The notes beneath the pieces are model-generated. The model was not told the DNA's origin, did no database searches, and worked only from the letters and a program-made list of their open reading frames with translations. Made by a program: the position numbers and the translations under genes. A stretch of 14,292 bases of DNA, taken from NCBI GenBank assembly GCA_029879605.1, contig JAOUQA010000014.1, forward strand, positions 1-14,292, read 5' to 3'. Positions within the stretch are counted from its first letter, which is position 1, and each line of letters opens with the position of its first letter. The stretch is from Gammaproteobacteria bacterium (GTDB lineage Bacteria; Pseudomonadota; Gammaproteobacteria; SZUA-229). Positions 6,775-14,172 of this stretch are shown one piece after another.

Positions 6775-8958
6775 TTAAGTATATCCTTCAATAGATGCTT
6801 TAATGCATTGTAATAAGCCATAGTCAAACTGGCCATCAAGTGCTTCATAGACGGATTTTAATTTTCTGTCATTCTCAGGTAAATCAAGAAATGTATTTTG
6901 AACCAGGCTGATTTCATTAATAGTTAAATTAACAACCTGTTCCAGTTTTATTTCACCCTGCTGTATCGAATTTGCCAGATGGCCATAAATGGTAGCTGGT
7001 TTAAGATTACGGTGGCTTGCAATTTCCGGGATATTTAGTCCTGATTTAAATAATTGTAGAGTTTCTTCCTGAGTGTCAGTAGTTGATTTTGTAGAAGTAT
7101 TAGCTGTGAGATGCTGTTGTACAATCGAGATAAAAGTGTCGCCATAAGACTGGAGTTTTTTTTCACCAACACCGGTCAGCATTGAAAATTGTTGTTGAGT
7201 CTGAGGTTTTTTTTCAACTATTTCCATGAGCGTGGCATCATGGAAGATAACAAAAGGCGGAACATTTCTTTCGCTGGCCAGTGCCTTCCTGTGTTCGCGA
7301 AGTGCTTCCCATAATACTTTATCTGAATTATGTATATTGAAGGTGCTTTTTCCTGTCTGCCTGGATTGTTTGGTCTGTTTTGTTTCTTTACGTAGCATAA
7401 GCGATTCTTCGCCACGCAGTACTGATCGGCATTGTTCGGTTAAACGTAGATTACCATGGCCCTCAACATCAACAGAGAATAAATTTCTTGCAATTAGCTG
7501 GCGAAAAATACTACGCCATTGTTTAGCATCGAGCTCTTTTCCTATGCCATAAACACTGGTTTTATGATGCTGGAATTGTCGAATTCGTTCAGTGTCTTTG
7601 CCAAGTAGAACATCAACCAGGTAACTAACACCAAAACGTTGTCCTGTTTTATATGCACAGGATAAGGCTTTTTGAGAAATTTCTGTTGCATTCCATGATT
7701 CAACCGGATTAAGGCAGGTATCACAGTTGCCACAGGGTTTGTCTAAATGATCATCAAAGTATTTCAGTAAAGCCTGTCGACGACAGGTCGTCAGTTCACA
7801 GAAACCAAGCATAGACTGTAATTTATGCTGTTCAATTCGTTTATGAATGGCATCAGCATCAGAGTTGTCCATCATTTGTCTAAGCATAATGACATCCTGT
7901 AATCCATACATCATCCATGCGGTTGCAGCAAGACCATCGCGACCAGCACGGCCCGTCTCCTGGTAATAGGCTTCTATGCTTTTGGGAAGGTTAAGATGGG
8001 CAACAAATCTTACATCCGGCTTATCTATGCCCATGCCAAAAGCAATGGTGGCAACAATAATAATGCCATCTTCATTTAAGAAACGTTGCTGGTGCTGCTG
8101 GCGTACCTGGGTCGATAAGCCGGCATGATAAGGTAGTGCAGTTAAGCCTTTTTCAGTAAGCCAGTCGGCAATTTGCTCAACTTTTTTACGTGACAGGCAG
8201 TAAACAATGCCTGCATCATTTGCATGTTCATTTTGTATGAACTGTAAAAGTTCATTTCTGGCATTACCCTGATTTTGAGCGATATGATAGCGGATATTAG
8301 GGCGGTCAAAACCTGAGACAAACAGTTCCGCCTTTTCCAGAGCCAGGCGCTGAATGATTTCCCTGCGTGTAGGCCCATCAGCTGTAGCGGTAAGTGCAAT
8401 ACGCGGAATAGCCGGAAAATGAGTATGTAGAACAGATAGTTGAATATAATCAGGTCTGAAATCATGACCCCACTGGGATACGCAATGTGCCTCATCGATG
8501 GCAAAGAGTGCTATTTTGATCCGGTTTAATAAACCCAAAAAATGGTTAGTCATGAGTCTTTCAGGGGCTACGTAGAGTAAATCAAGTTCTCCACGCAAGA
8601 GTTGTTGTTCAATATTTTGAGCTGATTTTGCATCAAGACTGGAATTTAGATAAGCAGCGTTAACGCCAAGTTGCTGCAATGCAACAACCTGATCCTGCAT
8701 AAGTGCAATTAACGGGGAGATAACAATGCCCGTGCCATCACGAACCAGGGAGGGTATCTGGTAACAGAGAGATTTGCCTCCCCCTGTGGGCATTAGAACG
8801 ACAGCATCGTTACCGTCTATAAGTTGCTGAATAATGGTCTGCTGATGATGGCGAAACTCAGTATAGCCAAAGACTGTGTTTAATAAGCTTGTGGCTTTAT
8901 CTTGCATTAGAGCTGTTTCTGATTTGCTGATTAAAGACCTGTGCACAAAATGGTCCAT
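6775..8958 (-). CDS. recQ: ATP-dependent DNA helicase RecQ with C-terminal HRDC and helix-turn-helix domains
   Basis: A 3'-5' superfamily 2 helicase that unwinds DNA in recombinational repair. Visible: Walker A MPTGGGKS at 56-63; DEAH at 155-158 followed by the RecQ aromatic loop (CVSQWGHDFRP, 159-169); LTATA at 189-193; YCLSRKKVE at 253-261; VATIAFGMGIDKPDVR at 302-317; QETGRAGRDG at 333-342. The zinc-binding cysteines are C392, C409, C412 and C415. A winged-helix region follows to about 515. The HRDC domain is at about 545-617, with VGEKKLQSYG at 597-606. Residues 627-725 add a helix-turn-helix segment (LFKSGLNIPEIASHRNLKPATIYGHL), as seen in longer RecQ versions, making 727 residues against about 610 for the E. 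coli protein. The start is uncertain: Met1 gives the longest frame, but Met18 (start base 8907, MQDKATSLL) fits the usual N-terminus; neither has a strong ribosome site. It converges with the outer-membrane protein gene. Confidence 0.96.
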   Translation of the reverse strand: MDHFVHRSLISKSETALMQDKATSLLNTVFGYTEFRHHQQTIIQQLIDGNDAVVLMPTGGGKSLCYQIPSLVRDGTGIVISPLIALMQDQVVALQQLGVNAAYLNSSLDAKSAQNIEQQLLRGELDLLYVAPERLMTNHFLGLLNRIKIALFAIDEAHCVSQWGHDFRPDYIQLSVLHTHFPAIPRIALTATADGPTRREIIQRLALEKAELFVSGFDRPNIRYHIAQNQGNARNELLQFIQNEHANDAGIVYCLSRKKVEQIADWLTEKGLTALPYHAGLSTQVRQQHQQRFLNEDGIIIVATIAFGMGIDKPDVRFVAHLNLPKSIEAYYQETGRAGRDGLAATAWMMYGLQDVIMLRQMMDNSDADAIHKRIEQHKLQSMLGFCELTTCRRQALLKYFDDHLDKPCGNCDTCLNPVESWNATEISQKALSCAYKTGQRFGVSYLVDVLLGKDTERIRQFQHHKTSVYGIGKELDAKQWRSIFRQLIARNLFSVDVEGHGNLRLTEQCRSVLRGEESLMLRKETKQTKQSRQTGKSTFNIHNSDKVLWEALREHRKALASERNVPPFVIFHDATLMEIVEKKPQTQQQFSMLTGVGEKKLQSYGDTFISIVQQHLTANTSTKSTTDTQEETLQLFKSGLNIPEIASHRNLKPATIYGHLANSIQQGEIKLEQVVNLTINEISLVQNTFLDLPENDRKLKSVYEALDGQFDYGLLQCIKASIEGYT

Positions 8959-8996
8959 TTGATAGTTGAAAATAAGAGTACATATGGAAATGGTGA

Positions 8997-9206
8997 TTAA
9001 TGTATGCAGTTATTATGAGCAGGTGATTTTACTCTAATCCTGAGGAAAAAGGTGTCTAAATCTGATAGTGCGAATAGGGTTTGCCATCGACCGAGATATT
9101 CATTACCATGGCATTCTAGTGGTAACTTGTTATGGTGGCTAAAGTATTGCTCAACCAGGCCGCCATAGTAAATATAGAATAATATTAATAAATGATAATA
9201 AACCAT
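8997..9206 (-). CDS. Doubtful 69-residue ORF upstream of recQ
   Basis: An open frame of 69 codons ending 38 bases before the recQ start, on the same strand. It begins with a hydrophobic stretch (residues 2-18), then ECHGNEYLGRWQTLF and DLDTFFLRIRV. The second half looks protein-like rather than random, with paired aromatic and charged residues. Against it: no ribosome site before the ATG, and the only support is open length within a 305-base gap. It could be a small membrane-linked protein, a gene remnant, or nothing. I do not recognise it. Confidence 0.25.
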   Translation of the reverse strand: MVYYHLLILFYIYYGGLVEQYFSHHNKLPLECHGNEYLGRWQTLFALSDLDTFFLRIRVKSPAHNNCIH

Positions 9207-9263
9207 TGCATGGGATTGATTTAGTATGTACTTGATTTTTCCAGTGTATAAAGCAAAGCCCTG

Positions 9264-9998
9264 ATGTTACGAATCGTCGTAATTAATACCAAGGGCGGCT
9301 GCGGTAAAAGCACAATTTCAACCAATCTGGCCAGTTTTTATGCTTCGAAAGGATTTCGAACGGCACTGTATGATTATGATCAGCAGGGCTCGAGTATGCG
9401 CTGGTTGCATTCCCGGCCAGACACTGTACCTGCTATTCATGGCGTTACAGCCCATAAAGGTGCAGCCAGGGGTGTGACTATGAGCTGGCATTTACGCATG
9501 CCGGCAGATATTGCGCGACTAGTCATTGATACCCCTCCTGGACTTAAGGGTCCTGATCTGGCTGATCAGATTAAGGGTGCTGATTATATACTCATACCTG
9601 TTTTACCTTCCTGGCTGGATATTTGTGCCACAGCTGATTTTCTCCGTGAGTTAATTGTTAATTTAAAAGTGCATCGTACAAAAGCACGTATTGGATTGAT
9701 AACTAATAAAGTACGCAAGAATACTAACTCATTTAGAGAGCTCGAGAGCTTTGTTAAGAAACTTAATATACCTGTGCTGGCACAGATTCGTGATGCGCAA
9801 ATCTATAACCGTGTAATAAAAGAAGGACTGGGAATTCATGAGGTTCAGCACAGGGATTTGCAGGACGATGAAAGTCAGTGGCAATCGGTATTTAACTGGT
9901 TAGAAATCAATGCCAAGAATAAAAGCATACTGGGCAGTCATCAGCAGAACAGCCTTGAGCCAGCAGAGACAGTTGAAAAATTACGTATTGTTTCCTGA
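9264..9998 (+). CDS. Orphan ParA/MinD-type ATPase
   Basis: A 244-residue deviant-Walker ATPase of the ParA family, which dimerises on ATP binding to position or segregate cargo. Visible: deviant Walker A KGGCGKST at 10-17 with the signature Lys10; switch region DYDQQGSSMRWL at 37-48; Walker B-like VIDTPPG at 87-93; VLPSWLDICATADFL at 113-127; and a C-terminal helical part with DAQIYNRVIKEGLGI at 177-191. There is no N-terminal DNA-binding domain, so it is the short form typical of chromosomal or orphan ParA proteins. No ParB, replication or plasmid gene is beside it; its neighbours are recQ (divergent) and a lipoprotein gene 144 bases downstream on the same strand. The cargo is therefore unknown; candidates in general are chemoreceptor arrays, organelles or secretion or pilus parts. 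The ATG at 9264 gives a normal family N-terminus; the ribosome site is weak. Confidence 0.9.
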   Translation: MLRIVVINTKGGCGKSTISTNLASFYASKGFRTALYDYDQQGSSMRWLHSRPDTVPAIHGVTAHKGAARGVTMSWHLRMPADIARLVIDTPPGLKGPDLADQIKGADYILIPVLPSWLDICATADFLRELIVNLKVHRTKARIGLITNKVRKNTNSFRELESFVKKLNIPVLAQIRDAQIYNRVIKEGLGIHEVQHRDLQDDESQWQSVFNWLEINAKNKSILGSHQQNSLEPAETVEKLRIVS

Positions 9999-10142
9999 CT
10001 GGTTTTTAATTTCATATCTTTAGATTCTAATAGTATTTCAAAGTCTTATATTTTGTTTGTTAAAAAATAATTTAAGGCTTATTAATCATTTGTTATGTAA
10101 TATACGGGTTGAACTGGTTACTGTAATGGTTTGAGGTCAGTA

Positions 10143-10724
10143 TTGAAAAAATCTGGATTGTTAGTTGTAATTTCGTGCGTATTTCTTTTTCTATCTGCTT
10201 GTGGAGTTAATACGCAATATGTTGTACACCGCGATGTGCCAGTACACCCGAGTTTTACAGTTATTCCCACAACATATCAGGTTGAAGATTTTCAATTTAA
10301 GGCAAGGATTGAGTCATTTTTAATACGTCTTGGCCTGGCGGTGATTGAGACACCATTAAGTAAAAGACCTGAAGTGATAACGAAGCCTGAGTCATTAAGT
10401 AAGCTGAACAGTAGTTTCTCAGACAAAAATAAATCATTATTAACAGCTAAAGACCTGGTTGATACTTCTATTATTTATGATAGTTCAGTGGCTGATTATA
10501 TATTACTGGCTAATTCAGAAGCAGGGGTTTTAAAGCTGACACAACGACCTTCGGGTGAAATTCTGGCAGTTATTGAATATACAATGCTCGACAAGCCAGG
10601 TTCTCGTCTTATTAAATTGTATGAAGCTTTGAATAGCCTTGGCTTTAAGTTGAAAAAGATTAGTACTGAAGAAAAATCAAAAATGGCATACCCTCTGAAG
10701 GAAAAAAGTTTAATGCGTAATTAA
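10143..10724 (+). CDS. Lipoprotein of unknown function, TTG start
   Basis: A 193-residue protein with a lipoprotein signal: MKKSGLLVV, a hydrophobic core, and lipobox LSAC with C20 as the lipidated residue. G21 after it gives no inner-membrane retention signal, so outer-membrane sorting is likely. The frame stays open to a TTG at 10131, but GAGG at 10133-10136 sits seven bases ahead of the TTG at 10143 and gives a clean signal peptide, so that start is preferred. The mature part is soluble, alternating strands and helices (FTVIPTTYQVEDFQFKARI at 39-57, DYILLANSEAGVLKL at 117-131, ILAVIEYTML at 138-147). This layout recalls DUF4136- or CsgG-like lipoproteins, but the resemblance is weak and I do not assign a family. 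A Ser/Lys-rich stretch lies in the middle. It follows the ParA gene by 144 bases and ends at a strong terminator. Confidence 0.8.
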   Translation: MKKSGLLVVISCVFLFLSACGVNTQYVVHRDVPVHPSFTVIPTTYQVEDFQFKARIESFLIRLGLAVIETPLSKRPEVITKPESLSKLNSSFSDKNKSLLTAKDLVDTSIIYDSSVADYILLANSEAGVLKLTQRPSGEILAVIEYTMLDKPGSRLIKLYEALNSLGFKLKKISTEEKSKMAYPLKEKSLMRN

Positions 10725-10758
10725 ATAAGGATGAGATGAAAGGTTATCTGTTTTCATA

Positions 10759-10791
10759 AAAAAGCCAGGTCAGTAAGTGACCTGGCTTTTT
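10759..10791. terminator. Strong two-way intrinsic terminator
   Basis: A perfect 14-base-pair stem, AAAAAGCCAGGTCA at 10759-10772 pairing with TGACCTGGCTTTTT at 10778-10791, around a five-base GTAAG loop. A and T runs flank the stem on both strands. It separates the rightward lipoprotein gene (stop 10724) from the leftward cytochrome gene (stop 10811) and serves both. The stem core GCCAGG/CCTGGC is shared with the terminator at 3009-3037. Confidence 0.93.
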
Positions 10792-10810
10792 CTTTACGGG
10801 TTACAATGAG

Positions 10811-11293
10811 TTATTTTTTAGGTGGTGCAAATACATGGGGTGCATGACAGCTATAACAGCCATCCCCTGATTTTTTGCCTCCGCCCACATGCTCATTGTT
10901 ATGACAGACTTTACAACGGTCAGTATCAACCTTGTAACCGGTAGGACCTATGCCGGGGAAGTAACCTGTCAGGTTGGGCTTCTCCAGTCCTACTGTTTCT
11001 GCCGTGTGTGTACCGTGGCAGGCATTGCACTTAACCATGGTGTGAGTCATTTTTGAAGCAGCATACTCTTCTAACAATGTCTGATCTGTTTCATGGCAGC
11101 CACCACCCAGGCAGGAGTAGCTGAATTCAACAGCAAAGCTGGTATCGAAGACCTGGGTAACAGGATCTCCGGGTACCGGATCAGGGCCGCCAGGGCCACC
11201 AGGGCCTTTTCCAGCAAACGATACGGATAAGCCAATTGTTGTAGTCAACAGCAGGGCTAGTAAAAATTTAATGGATTTGCTTAAATATTTCAT
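10811..11293 (-). CDS. Small periplasmic tetraheme cytochrome c
   Basis: A 160-residue exported electron carrier. Residues 1-27 are a Sec signal peptide (MKYLSKSIKFLLALLL to SVSFA). A Gly/Pro-rich linker follows at 28-45 (GKGPGGPGGPDPVPGDP). Four heme attachment sites follow: C61/C66-H67, which has four residues between the cysteines (CLGGGCH), then CNACH at 89-93, CKVCH at 127-131 and CYSCH at 146-150. Extra histidines (H84, H96, H135, H153) could supply the distal ligands for bis-His hemes. No membrane anchor remains after signal cleavage. The frame opens earlier at 11308, but the ribosome site GGAGGA (11301-11306) is seven bases before the ATG at 11293, and the signal peptide starts there. 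Its promoter-proximal partner is the molybdoenzyme gene, which it overlaps at the junction, so it should be the enzyme's electron donor or acceptor (inference). It is not NapB, which is diheme. Confidence 0.93.
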   Translation of the reverse strand: MKYLSKSIKFLLALLLTTTIGLSVSFAGKGPGGPGGPDPVPGDPVTQVFDTSFAVEFSYSCLGGGCHETDQTLLEEYAASKMTHTMVKCNACHGTHTAETVGLEKPNLTGYFPGIGPTGYKVDTDRCKVCHNNEHVGGGKKSGDGCYSCHAPHVFAPPKK

Positions 11294-11300
11294 GATCATC

Positions 11301-11306
11301 TCCTCC
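11301..11306 (-). promoter_or_regulatory. Ribosome binding site that fixes the cytochrome start
   Basis: GGAGGA on the minus strand, seven bases before the ATG at 11293 and only two bases after the oxidoreductase stop codon (11308-11310). An earlier ATG (11308), which overlaps that stop by one base, would place this site inside the coding region. This decides for the shorter protein and suggests translation is closely linked at the junction. Confidence 0.75.
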
Positions 11307-11307
11307 A

Positions 11308-13782
11308 TTAAGCCCTGGCCAGTCTAACGGCACAGTGTTTAAAAATGGGTTGTTTACAATGCGGGTCGACCCAGTTCATAGTGAGCCGGTTTGTGGCTGC
11401 CAGTCGATTGCCATAGATAGCCTTGTCCTGAGGATCAAGGTCTGCAAAGTGCATGGGGCAGAAGACCTGGCCCTGCTGGACAGTGCCTACAATTAATGCC
11501 TTAACTTCAATTTCACCTCGGCGTGTTGTTAGTCGTACCAGGTCACCATTAGCGATATTTAGTGCGGCTGCATCACTGGGGTGCATTTCAACATAATTTT
11601 CCGGCACCATTTCATGCAACTGGGGTACGCGTTTGGTTTTGGTTCGACTGTGGAAGTGTTCGACAACACGGCCGGTAAGAAGCCAGAATGGATAATCCGC
11701 ATCGGGTACTTCCGGTGCTTCGATATAATCCACAGCCCAGAGATAGGCGCGACTCAAATTGTCTGGGTCAACCCAGGGTTTATCTGGTGTGCCGCCCTGT
11801 GTGTCATCCCAGTTGGTATTGAAGCGACCATCGGCATAAAGTCGAGTGCCACCATAGATATTGCCAGGTGTGGATGGCCATTGAATGCCTTCATTGGCTT
11901 CGATGCGAGCATAGGTCATACCGCTCATATCACAAATCTGACCGGCAGATACCTGCTTCCATTCTTCAAAGGCTTCTTCATATGAGTTGAAGGTGACCAG
12001 AGGCTTGCCATCTTTAGTGGCGAAACGTGAATCCATGGAGGCAATCTTTTCAGCCACCATCTTAGTGATTTCAAGGTCTGCATAGGCACCATAACCATCG
12101 GCACGTAAATCATATCCAGCCGGTTGAACAGCCTGACGCCCCAGGTTTACCTTGCGTTCTGAACAGGTATAAACACCGGTCTTTTCACCCCACATGGCAG
12201 CAGGCAGGAACATATCAGCAAAGTGAGTGCATTCCATGGGTTCATATACATCCTGTACCACAATGTAGGGTCGGTTGGGATTATTGAAGTCCATATAGGA
12301 ATACAGCTTGTTTAAATCGGGCAGGGTCACAGCCGGGTTAGTACATTGAATCCAGAACAGGCTAAGCTCGCCATTGCGCATCATTTCAACATGGCTGTTG
12401 TAATCCTGGTAATCACGGTTTGATGTGATGGCTGTGGGTTTGCGCCGTGGGATCTTGCCTCGGTCAACATTCCAGAAGTCTTCCAGCCAGTTGGTATGTT
12501 CAATATTGTAAGGATTTCTATAACCAGCCAGGGCAGAGGATGCGCCTGCTTCTCGATTGCTCATAGCTGTGGCCTGGCCGGTAATGCTGAAGGGTGATGA
12601 TCCAGGGCGTCCGATCTTGCCCATAATGAGGTGCATGGCGCAGATCATACGTACTGTATCTGTAGCGCCCATGGACTGGTAAACGCCCTGGATGAACAGA
12701 GACAGGGTTTCAGGTGACTCAGCAATCCATTTGGCAGCCAGAGCTATATCTGCGGCTGGGCAGCCAGTAATGGCTGACACATAGTCAGGTGTATATTTAG
12801 CAACCGTGGCAGCCATGGCATCATAATTGCGCGTATGTGCATTGATGTAATTGCTGTCAGTCCAGTTATTGGCAATGATTTGCTGTACCAGGCCATTGAT
12901 CAGTGCCAGGTTGGTACCGGGTTTCAGTGCCAGGTGTAGATCCGCGCTGCGAGCCGTCTGGGTGTTGCGAGGATCAACTACGATGAGTTTAGGTGCTCGA
13001 ATGGAGCGACGCGCTTTGGCAATACGACGCCAGAGCTGGGGATGCATTTCTGCCGGGTTCATGCCGAAAACAAAGAAACAGTCAGTATTTTCTACATCAT
13101 CGTAGCAGCCAGGAGGGCCGTCAGAGCCAAAGGTGGTGAGATAGCCCACGACTGCAGCTGCCATACACAGTCTGGTGTTGGAATCCATGGTGCCTGTGCC
13201 GATGGCGCCTTTACCCAGTTTGCCAAAGGCATAATATTCTTCCAGTGTCCATTGCCCGGTATTGTAGGTGGCAATGGAATCTGCGCCTTTTGCATCAACA
13301 CCATCAATGATTTTCTGGCTGAGAATAGTAGTAGCTTCATCCCAGGTGATGCGTTTCCAGTTACCACTGGCGTCTCTAACCAGTGGCCATTTGCCACGAT
13401 CAGGTGTATCGAGGATTTGATGTTCGTATAATCCTTTAACACAGACGCGACCATTATTTGTCGGGTGTTTTTCATTACCTCGAACTGCCACAGCTTCACC
13501 AGCTGCATTGACCCCGATATGAAGTCCGCAACCAAAAGAGCAGTAACCACAGACTGAGTAAACCCAGCCGGTGACATTATTAAATGTATCATCGGCTCGA
13601 GCTTCCGAGCTGGTTAATAGATTAAGAATTCCGCCACCTATCACTGCCTGTGATGAAACTAGTGCACTCCATTTTAAAAAACTGCGTCGGCCATGATTAG
13701 CGATATTGGGGTCCTGTTTAAGCGCCTCAATTTCGTCTTTTGTGAATACCTTAATGGTACTTTCATTATCATTTGATGCCAT
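11308..13782 (-). CDS. Tat-exported NapA-like molybdopterin oxidoreductase
   Basis: A periplasmic catalytic subunit of the DMSO reductase superfamily, 824 residues, about the length of NapA. A twin-arginine signal GRRSFLK is at 31-37, preceded by an unusually long polar stretch of 30 residues and followed by a hydrophobic run to about 56 and a likely cut after ARA (61-63). The [4Fe-4S] ligands are C78, C81, C85 and C114 (CGYCSFGC, then CVKG with K116). C206 in SNTRLCMAAAVVGY aligns with the molybdenum-binding Cys of NapA (NARHCM). GCYDDVE at 225-231 and GMNPAEMHP at 240-248 are also NapA-like, as is the C-terminal end HCAVRL. These point to the nitrate reductase branch with Cys-ligated molybdenum. 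However, RLCM replaces RHCM, and NapB, NapC and NapD are absent; the partner is a tetraheme cytochrome one base away. The substrate is therefore open. GGGTGGA precedes the ATG. A CRP/FNR-type gene lies upstream. Confidence 0.92.
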   Translation of the reverse strand: MASNDNESTIKVFTKDEIEALKQDPNIANHGRRSFLKWSALVSSQAVIGGGILNLLTSSEARADDTFNNVTGWVYSVCGYCSFGCGLHIGVNAAGEAVAVRGNEKHPTNNGRVCVKGLYEHQILDTPDRGKWPLVRDASGNWKRITWDEATTILSQKIIDGVDAKGADSIATYNTGQWTLEEYYAFGKLGKGAIGTGTMDSNTRLCMAAAVVGYLTTFGSDGPPGCYDDVENTDCFFVFGMNPAEMHPQLWRRIAKARRSIRAPKLIVVDPRNTQTARSADLHLALKPGTNLALINGLVQQIIANNWTDSNYINAHTRNYDAMAATVAKYTPDYVSAITGCPAADIALAAKWIAESPETLSLFIQGVYQSMGATDTVRMICAMHLIMGKIGRPGSSPFSITGQATAMSNREAGASSALAGYRNPYNIEHTNWLEDFWNVDRGKIPRRKPTAITSNRDYQDYNSHVEMMRNGELSLFWIQCTNPAVTLPDLNKLYSYMDFNNPNRPYIVVQDVYEPMECTHFADMFLPAAMWGEKTGVYTCSERKVNLGRQAVQPAGYDLRADGYGAYADLEITKMVAEKIASMDSRFATKDGKPLVTFNSYEEAFEEWKQVSAGQICDMSGMTYARIEANEGIQWPSTPGNIYGGTRLYADGRFNTNWDDTQGGTPDKPWVDPDNLSRAYLWAVDYIEAPEVPDADYPFWLLTGRVVEHFHSRTKTKRVPQLHEMVPENYVEMHPSDAAALNIANGDLVRLTTRRGEIEVKALIVGTVQQGQVFCPMHFADLDPQDKAIYGNRLAATNRLTMNWVDPHCKQPIFKHCAVRLARA

Positions 13783-14172
13783 GATTTTCCACCCGATGTA
13801 AATTAAAAAAAATGCATTGTTTATTTTTGTTATAAAAACTTTGTTAGCCTGAAAAATCTAATTATTAGAATCAATGCAGGTTCATATTTGCCTAGAGTCA
13901 GGTATCTGGACAATGAAAAATGTCACTTAAGTAAAAAAATAATGAATAAATATGGTTTGTTAAGAAAATTTTGTAAAAAAATCATGACAGCTTAGTTGAA
14001 TGAAGAAGATTAAATGAGATTAATTAGTTTTTAAATGTGTCGATTAGTAGTTATCTGGTTGTTTAGTAAGGATAAACAGGTTGAGGTTCTGGTAAATATA
14101 AGAATTTTAATCATTAGTTATTTATAATGTAATTAATTGCAGTAATTACAAGCTTCATAAAACTGGAAGATG
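13783..14172. other. Intergenic region upstream of the oxidoreductase operon, 390 bases
   Basis: No gene is supported. This AT-rich stretch lies between the regulator fragment (stop 14173) and the oxidoreductase start (13782), both on the minus strand. No terminator is evident after the regulator. Near the oxidoreductase, minus-strand TATAAC at 13834-13829 is a possible -10 element, and an FNR-like half-palindrome lies at 13861-13874. The ribosome site GGGTGGA (about 13788-13794) is close to the ATG. No further structure was found. Confidence 0.5.
13861..13874 (-). promoter_or_regulatory. Possible FNR/CRP-family binding site
   Basis: On the minus strand this reads TTGATTCTAATAAT: a perfect left half (TTGAT), a four-base spacer, and a right half matching ATCAA at three of five positions. 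It is centred about 85 bases before the oxidoreductase ATG and about 45 bases before the start site predicted from TATAAC at 13834-13829, a few bases off the classical -41.5 activator position. It is supported mainly by context: a respiratory-type enzyme gene and a CRP/FNR-family gene next door. One degenerate half-site in AT-rich DNA can arise by chance. Confidence 0.3.

Noticed and set aside
7218..8504. Extra frames inside recQ (7218-7415, 7226-7552, 7542-7733, 8142-8504)
   Set aside because: The RecQ frame contains all helicase motifs without interruption; these are other-frame shadows.
11581..13431. Plus-strand open frames at 11581-11985, 12851-13105 and 13042-13431, and minus-strand frames at 11925-12113 and 13092-13592
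   Set aside because: All lie within the molybdopterin oxidoreductase gene in other frames, have no family resemblance or ribosome site, and are shadows.
11308..13782. Calling the oxidoreductase napA
   Set aside because: The motifs are NapA-like, but partner genes NapB, NapC and NapD are missing and the Mo-site neighbourhood differs, so the symbol would overstate the evidence.
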